This document shows positions 49,418-58,952 of a stretch of 64,000 bases of DNA, in pieces (position 1 is the first letter of the stretch; every line of letters starts with the position of its first letter). A model generated the notes under the pieces. It saw only the letters and a program-made list of their open reading frames with translations. It was not told the origin of the DNA and did not search any database. The DNA is from Xanthobacter sp. YC-JY1 (GTDB lineage: Bacteria; Pseudomonadota; Alphaproteobacteria; Rhizobiales; Xanthobacteraceae): contig NZ_CP032674.1 in assembly GCF_021730305.1 (NCBI RefSeq), forward strand, positions 3,271,001 to 3,335,000, in the 5' to 3' direction. Made by a program: the position numbers and the translations under genes.

Positions 49418-52381
49418 CTACTCTGCCGCCGTCTCGAGCACGCGCTCGAAGATGGCGCGGACTTTCTGTTCGGTCTCGAAGAGATCAGCCTCCAGCGTGG
49501 CGAAGTCCGGCATCTCGCCGGCACGGGCGAGGAGCGCGCGCAGCGCCGGGCTCGCGTCCTGCGGCACCACGTGGGCGTCCACCGACAGGCGCAGCACCTG
49601 CGTCAGGTTCTGGTAGAGCCGGCAGGCGCGCAGCAGCACGTGCGCATCTTCCGGCCCAAGCAAGGCCAGCCGCTCTGCCGTGGCGAGCACGCGGGCGGTG
49701 GCCGTGTCCACGATCTCGGGATGATCGTGGGCATGGGCCAGCACGAGGTATTGGGCGAGGAACTCCACATCCACCTGCCCGCCAGCCGCGTGCTTCAGGT
49801 TCCAGCGGTCGTCCTCGCCCTTCTCGGCGGCGATGGCCTGGCGCATGTCGAGGATGTCGCCCGCCAGCCGGCGCCGGTCGCGTGCCTGGCCCATGATGCG
49901 GCCGATGACATCGCGCACGATGCCGCCGAATTCCGGCGTAGCGGCGATCACCCGGGCGCGGGTGAGCGCCATGTGCTCCCACGTCCAGGCCTCCGCCTGC
50001 TGATAGGTGGCAAAGGAGGAGAGCCGCGTCGCCAGCGGACCCGAGCGGCCGGAGGGGCGCAGCCGCAGGTCCACGTCATAGAGCTTGCCGGCATTGGTCA
50101 GCGAGGTCAGCGCGGTGACGAGGCGCTGGGTGAAGCGGGCGAAATATTGCGCGCCGGTCAGCGGGCGCGGGCCGTCCGAGGTGCCATCTGCCTCGGGATC
50201 GAAATCATAGAGCACGATGAGGTCGAGGTCGGACCCCGCCGTCATCTCGCGGCCGCCGAGCTTGCCCATGGCGAGCACCGCGGTCTCGGCACCCGGAATG
50301 CGGCCATGGGTTTCGCAGAAGCGCACCCAGACGCGCCGGTGCAGGGCGCGGATGATGACCTCGGCGAGCTTCGCATAGGCCTCGCCCGCCCGCGCCGCCG
50401 GCAGCGTGCCGGAGGCGATGCGCACGCCGATGAGCACATGCTGCTCCTGGCGGAAGCGGCGGGCGCGGTCGAACTGCTCCTCGTCGGTCTCGGCCGTGTC
50501 GAGCAGCAGTTCGAGATGCTCGGAGAGGCTTGCCTCGTCGGGCAGCACGTCGAAGAAGGCGGGATCGAGCAGCGCGTCCGTGAGAGAAGGCCGGCGTGCC
50601 AAAGTTTCGCTCAGGCGCGGGGCGGCGGTGAGGATAGTGGCAAGCAGCCGCACGAGGTCCGGATGCCGGTCCAGCGCGGTGAGCAGATGCGGCCCCGGAA
50701 GCTCGGTGAAGAAGCGGTCCGCGGCGATGAGCGCGCCATCGGGATCGCCGCCACGGGACAGGGCCTCCAGCATCAGCGGCACGATGCGGGCGAGATGGGC
50801 GCGGGCCGCCTCGGTCTTTAGCGCCCGCGGCCCGCCCACGAGCCAGCGCCGCACGATGCCGCTCGCCGCCGCCGGATCCTTGAAGCCGAGGCGCGAAAGG
50901 GCGGCGAGGGTCGGCCGGTCGTTCTCGTCCGGCGGGAAGAGCAGATCGGCGTCGAGTACGGCCGGCGGCGGCGCATCCTCGAACAGGTGGGCATAGTGGC
51001 TCTGAACCGTCGTCAGCCGCGCCACCAATGCGGCGGCGAAGGCGTCGCGATCCGGATAGCCCATGAAGCGGGCAAAGCCCTCCATGGCCTCGCGGCTCTC
51101 GGGCAGCGAATGGGTCTGCGCATCCGCCACCATCTGGATGCGGTGCTCGACCCGGCGCAGGAAGAGATAGGCCTCGGCGAGGTCGTCGCGGACCTTGGGC
51201 TCGATCCAGCGATGGGCGGTGAGCGCATCGAGCGCGTCGAGGGTGCGGCTGGTGCGCAGCAGCGGGTCGCGCCCGCCGGCGATGAGTTGCTGGGTCTGGA
51301 CGAAGAACTCGATCTCGCGGATGCCGCCGCGGCCGAGCTTCACATTGTGTCCCTCCACCGCCACCACGTCGTGGCCACGGAAGGCGTGGATCTCGCGCTT
51401 CATGGCATGGACGTCGGCGATGGCCTGGAAGTCCAGCACGCGGCGCCAGACGAAGGGCGAGAGATCGGCGAGGAACTGCCGTCCCACCTCCGCATCGCCC
51501 GCCACGGGGCGCGCCTTGATGTAGGCCGCGCGCTCCCAGGTGGCGCCCTCGCGCTCGTAATAGTCGAGGGCGGAGACGGTGGAGAGGGCGACCTGGGTCG
51601 AGCCGGGATCGGGGCGCAGGCGCAGGTCCACGCGCAGCACGTAGCCGTCGGCGGAGCGCTCCTGCAGCAGGCGCACCAGCCCCTGCGTGATCTTCACGAA
51701 GAAGGGCGAGGCGGAGACGCTGTCGGAGAGTTGCGCCTTCTCGCGGTCGTAGACCACCACGAGGTCGATATCGCTGGAATAGTTGAGCTCCCGCGCGCCG
51801 TGCTTGCCCATGGCGATAGCCGCGAGGCCCGAGCCGGCCTGAGGATCGGCGGGATCGGGCACGGTGAGCCGCCCGGCCTTCACCGCCTCGCCGAGGAGGA
51901 AGGACAGCGCCTTGCGCACCGCCGCGTCGGCCACATCCGTCAGCGCGGCGGTGACCTCCACGAGGCCGAACACCCCGCCCATGTCGGCGACGGCAATGAG
52001 CAAGGCGGCCTCGCTGCGCATCCGCCGCAGCGCGCGCATTACGTCGGCTTCGGAGCCGTCCACGGCCGCGCATTCGGCGATGAGCGCATCGAGATGGGCG
52101 TGCGGCGGGCGGGCGAGCACGCGCAGAAGCCGCTCCGGCTCGGAACGGATCACCTCGATGAGGAAGGGAGAGCTTTCGGCGATCCCGAGGCAGACCTGCT
52201 CGGCACAGGGCGCAGCCGTGAACAGCGCATCAAGGGCGGCGCACGCCTCCGGCGCCAGCCGTTCAATGGCGTGGGAAAGCTTAATCTTTGCCGCCTTCGG
52301 ATCCGCCACGACGGGCGCTTCCCGCATCAGCAGGGCGAGGGGCGGCCGGTCCGCCGAATCCGGTTCCGTGGGCCAACGCAT
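49418..52381 (-). CDS. glnE: Bifunctional glutamine synthetase adenylyltransferase/adenylyl-removing enzyme
   Basis: This 987-residue enzyme adds or removes AMP on glutamine synthetase according to nitrogen status. It has two nucleotidyltransferase domains. The N-terminal one carries AMGKHGARELNYSSDIDL and the C-terminal one carries AMGKLGGREMTAGSDLDLI, with all-helical regions after each. The length is normal. The start is put at MRWPTEPD, although a frame to 52444 is open; no clear ribosome site was seen. It is downstream of the histidine kinase gene on the same strand, an order common in alphaproteobacteria. Confidence 0.94.
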   Translation of the reverse strand: MRWPTEPDSADRPPLALLMREAPVVADPKAAKIKLSHAIERLAPEACAALDALFTAAPCAEQVCLGIAESSPFLIEVIRSEPERLLRVLARPPHAHLDALIAECAAVDGSEADVMRALRRMRSEAALLIAVADMGGVFGLVEVTAALTDVADAAVRKALSFLLGEAVKAGRLTVPDPADPQAGSGLAAIAMGKHGARELNYSSDIDLVVVYDREKAQLSDSVSASPFFVKITQGLVRLLQERSADGYVLRVDLRLRPDPGSTQVALSTVSALDYYEREGATWERAAYIKARPVAGDAEVGRQFLADLSPFVWRRVLDFQAIADVHAMKREIHAFRGHDVVAVEGHNVKLGRGGIREIEFFVQTQQLIAGGRDPLLRTSRTLDALDALTAHRWIEPKVRDDLAEAYLFLRRVEHRIQMVADAQTHSLPESREAMEGFARFMGYPDRDAFAAALVARLTTVQSHYAHLFEDAPPPAVLDADLLFPPDENDRPTLAALSRLGFKDPAAASGIVRRWLVGGPRALKTEAARAHLARIVPLMLEALSRGGDPDGALIAADRFFTELPGPHLLTALDRHPDLVRLLATILTAAPRLSETLARRPSLTDALLDPAFFDVLPDEASLSEHLELLLDTAETDEEQFDRARRFRQEQHVLIGVRIASGTLPAARAGEAYAKLAEVIIRALHRRVWVRFCETHGRIPGAETAVLAMGKLGGREMTAGSDLDLIVLYDFDPEADGTSDGPRPLTGAQYFARFTQRLVTALTSLTNAGKLYDVDLRLRPSGRSGPLATRLSSFATYQQAEAWTWEHMALTRARVIAATPEFGGIVRDVIGRIMGQARDRRRLAGDILDMRQAIAAEKGEDDRWNLKHAAGGQVDVEFLAQYLVLAHAHDHPEIVDTATARVLATAERLALLGPEDAHVLLRACRLYQNLTQVLRLSVDAHVVPQDASPALRALLARAGEMPDFATLEADLFETEQKVRAIFERVLETAAE

Positions 52382-52537
52382 GGTCAGGTCTAAAGGCACC
52401 AGCGACTTGCCGCGCGCAAGCCTTCTTTGATGCGATTGACGCAACCGGAGGCGCGGCGCGCATCATGGTTAAGGGAGAACAGGCGGGTCATTGGAGACGT
52501 TAACGCCGGTGCCGACCGCTTGGTTCACGCTTGTCGA

Positions 52538-53995
52538 TCATTTCGTCGGCAAACGGAACGTCGCGACCAGACCCGGGCCGTTGTCGGAAAAGCCGAGGGT
52601 GCCGCCGTGCAGCCGCGCAATGGCGCCGACCAGCGAAAGACCGAGCCCGGAGCCGGGCCGGGTGCGGCTCGCCTCCAGCCGCACGAATCGCTCCACCACC
52701 CGCTCGCGGTCGGCGGGCGGAATACCCGGGCCGGTGTCGGCCACCGTCAGCACCGCGTCCGTGCCCTCGCGCTTCAGGGTCACGGTGATGCGCCCCCTGC
52801 CCCCATCGGCCGGTCGGCCATACTTGATGGCATTGTCGATGAGGTTGGAGAGGGCCTGGGCCAGAAGCTCCTTCACCCCATGCACAGTCGTCGGCGTGGC
52901 GCTGACGGTGAGGTCGAGCCCCTGCTCGTCCGCCAGCGGTTCGTAGAGCTCGGACACCGCCTCGGCGATCTCGGCGAGGTCCACGTCGCCCATGGTCGCC
53001 CGCCCCTGCCCCGCCTCGGCGCGGGCGATCATCAGGAGCGCGTCGAAGGTGCGGATGAGACCGGCGCTCTCCTCGATGGTGGTCTCCAGCGCGGCGCGCC
53101 AGTCGTCCTCTGTGCGGCCGGTGCGCAGCGCCTCCTCGGCGCGGTTGCGCAGGCGGGTGAGCGGGGTCTTCAGATCGTGGGCAATGTTGTCGGAGACTTC
53201 CTTCAGCCCCACCATCAGCCCCTCGATGCGGTCGAGCATGGCGTTGAGGGAGTGGGCGAGGCGATCGAACTCGTCCTCCGTGCCGGCCAGCGCCAGCCGG
53301 CCGGAGAGATTGCCGGCCATGATGGTTTCGGCCGTGGCCGTCATGGAATCGATGCGCTTCAGCACCCGTCGCGTCACGAACACGCCGCCGGCAAGGCCCA
53401 GCACCACGATGAGCACCACCGCCCATTGGGCGGGCCGCGCCACGAGATCGCGCAGGGTGTCGCGCTCCTCGATGTCGCGGCCGACGAGCAATCTGTAGCC
53501 GCCGGGCAGGAACATGGTCTGCACGAAGGCCACATGGCTCTTGGCCACGGGATCGTCCGGCCGGTTGTAGGTGGTGAAGCGGGTGCCCTCCTTGTCGAGC
53601 AGGCCGATGGGCAGGTCCGTCACGTTGGCGGCCAGCACCTCGCCCTGGAAATTGGAGAGCACATAGATGGACGAGCCCGGCCGCCGCGTGCGCCGGTCGA
53701 TGACATAGACCAGCCGCTGGATGCCGCCGATGCGATACTGGTCAGAGAGCCCGACGACCTCGCGATCGAGGTCGTCCGCAACCTGCCCCTGGATCAGGGC
53801 GCGGGTATGCCACGCGGTGTAGACGATGACCGACACCGCAAACAGCGCGAAGACCACGAGATAGGCGGCGAGCAGCTTGAACGCCGTGGTGCGCACGAGG
53901 CGCGCCGCATGGGCGATGGGGCTGGCGATCGCGCCGTGCGCCCTCCCCCCGTTGCCGAGCGGACCCGCACCCGCCGGGGCGCCCTCCCCCTTCAC
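52538..53995 (-). CDS. Sensor histidine kinase
   Basis: This 485-residue inner-membrane kinase has two membrane segments (about 40-62 and 190-208) around a periplasmic sensor part, a HAMP domain, the HisKA phospho-acceptor His273 in SDNIAHDLKTPLTRLR, and HATPase boxes NLIDNAIKYG, DTGPGIPP and GSGLGLSLV. The ATG overlaps the stop of the response regulator gene (ATGA). With degP upstream it probably senses envelope stress, an inference from gene order. Confidence 0.94.
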   Translation of the reverse strand: MKGEGAPAGAGPLGNGGRAHGAIASPIAHAARLVRTTAFKLLAAYLVVFALFAVSVIVYTAWHTRALIQGQVADDLDREVVGLSDQYRIGGIQRLVYVIDRRTRRPGSSIYVLSNFQGEVLAANVTDLPIGLLDKEGTRFTTYNRPDDPVAKSHVAFVQTMFLPGGYRLLVGRDIEERDTLRDLVARPAQWAVVLIVVLGLAGGVFVTRRVLKRIDSMTATAETIMAGNLSGRLALAGTEDEFDRLAHSLNAMLDRIEGLMVGLKEVSDNIAHDLKTPLTRLRNRAEEALRTGRTEDDWRAALETTIEESAGLIRTFDALLMIARAEAGQGRATMGDVDLAEIAEAVSELYEPLADEQGLDLTVSATPTTVHGVKELLAQALSNLIDNAIKYGRPADGGRGRITVTLKREGTDAVLTVADTGPGIPPADRERVVERFVRLEASRTRPGSGLGLSLVGAIARLHGGTLGFSDNGPGLVATFRLPTK

Positions 53996-54708
53996 GCCAG
54001 CCCCGCCCGCACCATGTAGCCGGCGCCGCGGACGGTGTGGATGAGCGGCACGTCGAAGCCCTTGTCGATCTTCGAGCGCAGGCGCGAAACGTGGACGTCG
54101 ATGACATTGGTCTGGGGGTCGAAATGATAGTCCCAGACGTTTTCGAGCAGCATGGTGCGCGTCACCACCTGGCCGGCGTGGCGCATGAGATATTCCAGCA
54201 GCCGGAACTCGCGCGGCTGGAGCTGGATCTCCTTGCCGGAGCGGGTGACGCGGTGGGCGAGGCGGTCGAGTTCGAGGTCGGCCACCTTGTACACCGTCTC
54301 GGCGCCCTGGCTGACGCCGCGCCGCGACAGGGCCTCGACCCGCGCCAGAAGCTCGGTGAAGGCGTAGGGCTTCGGCAGATAGTCATCGCCGCCGGCGCGC
54401 AGGCCCTGCACCCGGTCGTCCACCTGCCCGAGCGCGGAGAGGATGAGCACGGGCGTCGTGTGCCCGCGCCCGCGCAATTCGGTGACGAGGGAGAGGCCGT
54501 CGCGGGCGGGGAGCATGCGGTCCACCACCATCACGTCGTACTTGCCGTCGAGCGCGAGGGCGAGCCCCTCCTCGCCGTCTGCGGCATGGTCCACCACGTG
54601 ACCGGCCTCGCGAAAGGCCTTGCGCAGATATTCGGCGGCGTCGCGGTCGTCCTCGACCAGGAGAAGGCGCATGGCGGAGAGAGGACCCGGATCGAGATTC
54701 GTTGTCAT
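53992..54708 (-). CDS. OmpR-family response regulator
   Basis: This 238-residue regulator has a receiver domain with phospho-acceptor Asp63 (VMVVDRMLPARDG) and the acidic pair in VEDDRD. The winged-helix part has LQPREFRLLEYLMRHAGQVV and VIDVHVSRLRSKID. The start follows AAGGTGAG by eight bases; a later ATG at 54672 also gives a normal receiver. It is paired with the kinase gene by a four-base overlap, and degP lies 238 bases upstream. Confidence 0.94.
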   Translation of the reverse strand: MTTNLDPGPLSAMRLLLVEDDRDAAEYLRKAFREAGHVVDHAADGEEGLALALDGKYDVMVVDRMLPARDGLSLVTELRGRGHTTPVLILSALGQVDDRVQGLRAGGDDYLPKPYAFTELLARVEALSRRGVSQGAETVYKVADLELDRLAHRVTRSGKEIQLQPREFRLLEYLMRHAGQVVTRTMLLENVWDYHFDPQTNVIDVHVSRLRSKIDKGFDVPLIHTVRGAGYMVRAGLA

Positions 54709-54731
54709 CACTCTAGCTCACCTTTCAGGCA

Positions 54732-54757
54732 GGTCCATGCGAGGGGTCCATGCGAGG
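54732..54757. repeat. Two-copy 13-bp tandem repeat
   Basis: GGTCCATGCGAGG is repeated twice without a gap in the region between degP and the response regulator gene, next to the terminator. Confidence 0.75.
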
Positions 54758-54767
54758 GGCACGCACC

Positions 54768-54806
54768 AAAAAAGTGGCGCGGGAAGCCCTCTGGAGCTTC
54801 CCGCGC
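54768..54806 (-). terminator. Rho-independent terminator downstream of the second degP
   Basis: On the minus strand a perfect 10-bp stem (GCGCGGGAAG / CTTCCCGCGC) with a ten-base loop is followed by three bases and a run of six T. It lies about 140 bases beyond the degP stop and before the response regulator start, so degP and the two-component genes form separate transcripts. Confidence 0.85.
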
Positions 54807-54945
54807 CTGCGGAGCCGAAGCGGCATCAGGGGCGATGGCGATATCCACCTCGGTCCGGAGGCCCGTCGCCGGGGGATGAGCCCCGGCGTGTCATGCGGGT
54901 CGGGCCTTGTCTCAGGCCGGCTGAGCGGGCTCAGCCGATCTTGGC

Positions 54946-56529
54946 TCAGCCTTTGGCCTTGCCTTCCAGCGAGATGGCGACGAAGCGCACGCCCTCGCCG
55001 CTCTTCACCTGGATGAGCACCGCCTTGCGGTTCTCGGCCTTGGCGGCGGCGAGGCCGTCGCGCACATCCTTGGGGGTGGCGACGGTCTTGTCGCCGACCT
55101 TCAGGATCACGTCGCCGGTCTTCAGGCCGCGCTGGGCTGCCGGGCCGTTGGGCTCGACGCCGGTGACCACCACGCCTTCGCCGCCGGCACCCTGCACGCT
55201 CTTGGAGGGAGCGAGCTGCAGGCCGAGGCGCGGCATGTCCTTGTTGCCGGCGCTGTCGTCCTCACCCTGCGGGGTGTTGGTGCGCGAGGCCACCTGCTCG
55301 TTGGGCAGCTGGTCGAGCACGACCTTGATGTCCATCGGCTTGGTGTCGCGGATCACCGAGAGCTGGACCTCGGCACCCGGCTTCATCATGCCCACCTTGC
55401 GGGACAGCTCGCGGGCCTCCTTGATCGGCTCACCGTTCACCTTGACCACCACGTCACCGGCCTTGAGGCCGGCCTTGGCGCCAGCGGTGTTGGGCTGCAC
55501 CTGGGCGACCAGGGCACCTTCTGCGCTCTTGATGCCGAGGCCGGAGGCGAGGTCCTCGGTCACCGGCTGGATCTGCACGCCGATATAGCCGCGGGCCACC
55601 GAGCCCTTGTCACGCAGCTGGGTCACCACGGTCTTCACCGTCTCGGAGGGGATGGCGAAGGCGATGCCCACGTTGCCGCCCGAGGGGGAGACGATGGCGG
55701 TGTTCATACCGATCACCTCGCCGTTCAGCGAGAAGGTCGGGCCACCGGAATTGCCCCGGTTGATGGGGGCGTCGATCTGGATGAAGTCGTCATAGGGGCC
55801 GGAGCCGATGTCGCGGCCGCGGGCCGAGACGATGCCGGCGGTCACGGTGCCGCCGAGGCCGAACGGGTTGCCGACCGCGATCACCCAGTCGCCGACGCGC
55901 GGCGCACCATCGGCGAGCTTCACCCACGGCATGTTGGTGACGTTGTCGATCTTGAGCAGGGCGACGTCGGTGCGCGGATCGGTGCCGATCACCTTGGCGA
56001 CGTATTCCTTGCCGTCGGTGGTGGTCACGTCCACCTCGTCGGCGCCGTCCACCACGTGGTTGTTGGTCACCACATAGCCGTCAGCCGAGATGATGAAGCC
56101 GGAGCCCTGGCCCACCACCGGGCGCTCGCCCTTGGGGCCCATGCCGCCGCGCGGGCCCATGCCGGGACCACCCGGGCCGCCGGGACCCATGCCGGGGCCG
56201 CCCTGGCCGAAGCCGAAGCGCTTCAGGAATTCCTCGATCTGGGGCGGCACATTGCCGCCGAGGCCCTCGCCGCCCATGGCCATCTGCTGGTCGCCGATGT
56301 CCTTCTTCACCTTCACCGAGACGACGGCGGGCGAGACCTTCTCGACGATGTCGGCGAAGGAGAAGGTATTGGCCGGCTGGCTGGTGGTGATCTGCGCGAG
56401 AGCGGGGGTATTGGCAGGCGGGATGAACTGACCGGCCACGACGCCGGCGAGGGCCAGACCGAAAACGCTCGCGAGCATGGCACGGCGGTTGCGCTTCGTC
56501 AAAGAAGGGGTGGAGGGGGAGCGGGTCAT
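54946..56529 (-). CDS. degP: Do-family periplasmic serine protease/chaperone, second copy
   Basis: This 527-residue protein has a long basic N-terminus and a hydrophobic run to about residue 45 as signal or anchor. The protease domain shows His158 (TNNHVVDGADE), Asp188 (RTDVALL) and Ser261 (RGNSGGP). Two PDZ domains follow at about 320-410 and 435-520. A Gly/Pro/Met-rich stretch (about 110-133) fills the LA-type loop, unlike the copy at 471-1961. It degrades or refolds envelope proteins. The response regulator and kinase genes follow on the same strand after a terminator. The start at 56529 is preferred; an in-frame ATG at 56556 also exists. Confidence 0.93.
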   Translation of the reverse strand: MTRSPSTPSLTKRNRRAMLASVFGLALAGVVAGQFIPPANTPALAQITTSQPANTFSFADIVEKVSPAVVSVKVKKDIGDQQMAMGGEGLGGNVPPQIEEFLKRFGFGQGGPGMGPGGPGGPGMGPRGGMGPKGERPVVGQGSGFIISADGYVVTNNHVVDGADEVDVTTTDGKEYVAKVIGTDPRTDVALLKIDNVTNMPWVKLADGAPRVGDWVIAVGNPFGLGGTVTAGIVSARGRDIGSGPYDDFIQIDAPINRGNSGGPTFSLNGEVIGMNTAIVSPSGGNVGIAFAIPSETVKTVVTQLRDKGSVARGYIGVQIQPVTEDLASGLGIKSAEGALVAQVQPNTAGAKAGLKAGDVVVKVNGEPIKEARELSRKVGMMKPGAEVQLSVIRDTKPMDIKVVLDQLPNEQVASRTNTPQGEDDSAGNKDMPRLGLQLAPSKSVQGAGGEGVVVTGVEPNGPAAQRGLKTGDVILKVGDKTVATPKDVRDGLAAAKAENRKAVLIQVKSGEGVRFVAISLEGKAKG

Positions 56530-56669
56530 GCGTCGCGTCTCTCTGTTGCCTGCCATGCCGGGCAGGTTCGAGACGCAACCTAAGGGTTGGATCGTTACGG
56601 CAATCTGGCGGCCGGATTAAGCTTCCGTAATGTCGCTCGCGATGCCGTGACCTCCGCTCCGGCGCGCGA

Positions 56670-57299
56670 TCAGCCGACCCCGCGCGACATCAGATGGAGG
56701 CCGAGCACCATGATTCCCACCGCCGCGACCCAGCTTCCCGCCGCCCGAAGCGCGATGGGCCGCCATCCGCCGACACCGGCGAGGAAGGCGACGGCGCAGC
56801 CGAGCGCGAGGGTGACGAAGGCATAGCCAATCACCGTCACGCCGGACAGGAACAGGAAGCGGTCCGTGGTGGCCACCATGGCGGCGCCGTTCTGGTATCC
56901 GTCCAGCAGACCGAGGCCCACCGCCAACACCAGCAGGGCGGCGAGCGGCAGCCTCAGCTGCGCCGCGACGGCAAGACCCGTGAGCGCCACCAGCGCGACG
57001 CCCGCGACCGGGGCGAACGGCGGCGGCGGCAGCACCAGCGACAGCGCACCGCCTGCGGCCAACGCCAGCGGGAAGGCCAGCACCACCCAGCGCGCCACGC
57101 GCGGCCCCTGGAAGGCGGCAAGCACCGCCAGCGCGAGCCAGGGCAGCACCTGCTCGAAATCCGTCAGCGGATGCAGCGCGCCGGCATAGAAATCACCGAG
57201 CCGCGTATCCACGAGGTGGGCGTGGGCGAGGCCGGGCGTGAGCGCGAAGAAAAGAGCAAGCGCACCGGCCTTACCGGCGCGCCGGACAAGGCGTGTCAT
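56670..57299 (-). CDS. HupE/UreJ-like membrane protein with altered metal motifs
   Basis: This 209-residue protein has a signal-like N-terminus ending at AHAHLVD and about six further membrane segments, in the HupE/UreJ layout. Two motifs that mark HupE nickel permeases are changed: HPLTGADH becomes HPLTDFEQ, and FHGYAHG becomes LDGYQNG. It is the last gene of the operon and starts by a four-base overlap with the HupE gene that keeps both motifs. It may be a partner subunit or a diverged paralogue with another role. Confidence 0.82.
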   Translation of the reverse strand: MTRLVRRAGKAGALALFFALTPGLAHAHLVDTRLGDFYAGALHPLTDFEQVLPWLALAVLAAFQGPRVARWVVLAFPLALAAGGALSLVLPPPPFAPVAGVALVALTGLAVAAQLRLPLAALLVLAVGLGLLDGYQNGAAMVATTDRFLFLSGVTVIGYAFVTLALGCAVAFLAGVGGWRPIALRAAGSWVAAVGIMVLGLHLMSRGVG

Positions 57300-57907
57300 T
57301 CGATGATTCCGATGGCACCGAGCAGGAAGTAGACACCGAGGCAGCCGATGGCGGCGCCACAGGCGCGCACCGCCTTGGCCCCCGCCTCCCAGCGCACCGC
57401 GACGCCGATGAGGATGCCGAGCAAATGGAGCATGCCGGTGGCCACCACGAAGCCCACCGCGAATGCCACGGCATCGGCCGCATCCGGCAGTTCCTTGCCG
57501 TGGGCATAGCCGTGGAAGATGGCGAAGACGCCGACGATGGTCGCCGCCACCCACAAAGGCGGGCGCACGTTGAAGGCGACCATGGCGCCGAGCGCGATGC
57601 CGGACAAAGCGATGAACAGCTCGACGAAGGGCAGGTCGATGCCCATGACGCCAATGAGGCCGCCCACTGCCATCACCAGCGGGAAGGTGATGGGCAGCAC
57701 CCAGATGGCCGGATTGCCGAGCTGGGCGCCCCACAGGCCCACCGCGACCATGGCGATGACGTGGTCCGCGCCGGTCAGCGGATGGAGAAAGCCGCTCTGA
57801 AGGCCGATCTGCACGCCCGTGCCGGTATGGGCGAGGGCCGGGGATAGGGGAATCATCGCGAGAAGGCCGGCGAGGACGAGCGCCGGGTTCGGGCTTTGGG
57901 ACTTCAT
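57296..57907 (-). CDS. hupE: HupE/UreJ-family putative metal permease
   Basis: This 203-residue inner-membrane protein has a cleavable or anchor N-terminus (ending LAHTGTG) and about six membrane segments. The family motifs HPLTGADH (HX5DH) and FHGYAHGKE are intact, and in known HupE they take part in nickel uptake. AAGGA lies upstream of the ATG. Neither hydrogenase nor urease genes are in the window, so the metal and its user are open. It sits 37 bases after the HupE_UreJ_2-type gene and overlaps the altered copy by four bases. Confidence 0.9.
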   Translation of the reverse strand: MKSQSPNPALVLAGLLAMIPLSPALAHTGTGVQIGLQSGFLHPLTGADHVIAMVAVGLWGAQLGNPAIWVLPITFPLVMAVGGLIGVMGIDLPFVELFIALSGIALGAMVAFNVRPPLWVAATIVGVFAIFHGYAHGKELPDAADAVAFAVGFVVATGMLHLLGILIGVAVRWEAGAKAVRACGAAIGCLGVYFLLGAIGIIE

Positions 57908-57944
57908 GACGAATGTCCTTCCAAGGTATGCGCCCCAGGCAGGG

Positions 57945-58952
57945 TCAGATGCGGGTGAGGAACCAGAACGACGCGACGGAGCCGATGACATAGGCCGGGA
58001 TGGCCGCGCCCCAGCGGGGCAGCAGCGCCTGCGCCTGCCGGTGCGCCCACATGAGGGCGAGCACCGCCATGACGAACATCAGCTGGCCGATCTCGACGCC
58101 CACGTTGAAGAACAGGAGCGCGATGGGCAGCGTCGCCTGCGGGATGCCGAGCGCCGTCAGCGCCGTGGCGAAGCCGAGGCCGTGCAGGAGGCCGAAGGCG
58201 AAGGCGACGATCCACGGATAGCGCGCGGTGAGCCCCGGCTCGCCCCGCTGCAGCTTCACGATCTCCACGCCCACGAAGACGATGGAGAGGGCGATGGCAG
58301 CATTGAGCGGCCGCTCGGGCACGCCGACCCAGCCGAAGGTGGCGGCGGCGAGCGAGATGGAATGGCCCACGGTGAAGGCGGTGATGGTCTTCACCAGCCG
58401 CCAGCCCCCCTTCACGATCCAGATCAGGCCCAGCACGAACAGCAGGTGGTCGATGCCGCGCAGGATGTGGTCGATGCCGAGGTTGACATAGGTGTCCGCG
58501 AGATCGGCCCAAATCGCGAGATTGGTGCCCGGCTCGCTGGCCACCATCATGGAGGGCTTGGCGGCGCTCACCGTGTAGGCGACGGGCGACCCGTCGCGCG
58601 GGACCACGCGGATGGTCGCCACCGACTGCTTGCTGCCTAGGCCCATGAAGCTTAGGCGGCCGGTCAGGCCCCGCTCGCCGCAGACCAGCTCGGGCGGGTT
58701 CCACTGGCAGTGGGCGGGGAAGATGGGCTGGAGCGTCACGTCCACCGGCGGCATGGTCCACTGGCCGATGAAGCGGCCCGGCGCGATCTCGCGCAAGGTG
58801 ATGACCGCCATGGTCGCCTCATGCGCCCGCGCCACCGCCGAGGGCAGCAGCACGGCGGACGCCACGGCGAGCATCGCCAGAAGCCCGGCCAGCGGACGGC
58901 GCAGCGCCGCTGCGCAGTGGTGCAGGAGGACTGTCGCGCAGCGGGCGATCAT
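57945..58952 (-). CDS. HupE_UreJ_2-family membrane protein with periplasmic N-domain
   Basis: This 335-residue protein has a signal peptide (to about residue 44, ARAHEATMA) and a soluble, mostly beta N-terminal domain to about 155 with two Cys (AHCQWN, ELVCGERG). Six membrane segments follow. The HX5DH pattern recurs as HILRGIDH, and LLHGLGFATAL resembles the second HupE motif. The gene overlaps the PpiC-like gene by four bases. The extra periplasmic domain may bind the metal or a partner; this is inferred. Confidence 0.88.
   Translation of the reverse strand: MIARCATVLLHHCAAALRRPLAGLLAMLAVASAVLLPSAVARAHEATMAVITLREIAPGRFIGQWTMPPVDVTLQPIFPAHCQWNPPELVCGERGLTGRLSFMGLGSKQSVATIRVVPRDGSPVAYTVSAAKPSMMVASEPGTNLAIWADLADTYVNLGIDHILRGIDHLLFVLGLIWIVKGGWRLVKTITAFTVGHSISLAAATFGWVGVPERPLNAAIALSIVFVGVEIVKLQRGEPGLTARYPWIVAFAFGLLHGLGFATALTALGIPQATLPIALLFFNVGVEIGQLMFVMAVLALMWAHRQAQALLPRWGAAIPAYVIGSVASFWFLTRI

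Noticed and set aside
57296-57907. HupE as evidence for a hydrogenase or urease cluster
   Set aside because: No hup, hyp or ure gene lies in the 64 kb. The gene belongs to the set divergent from DUF3604.
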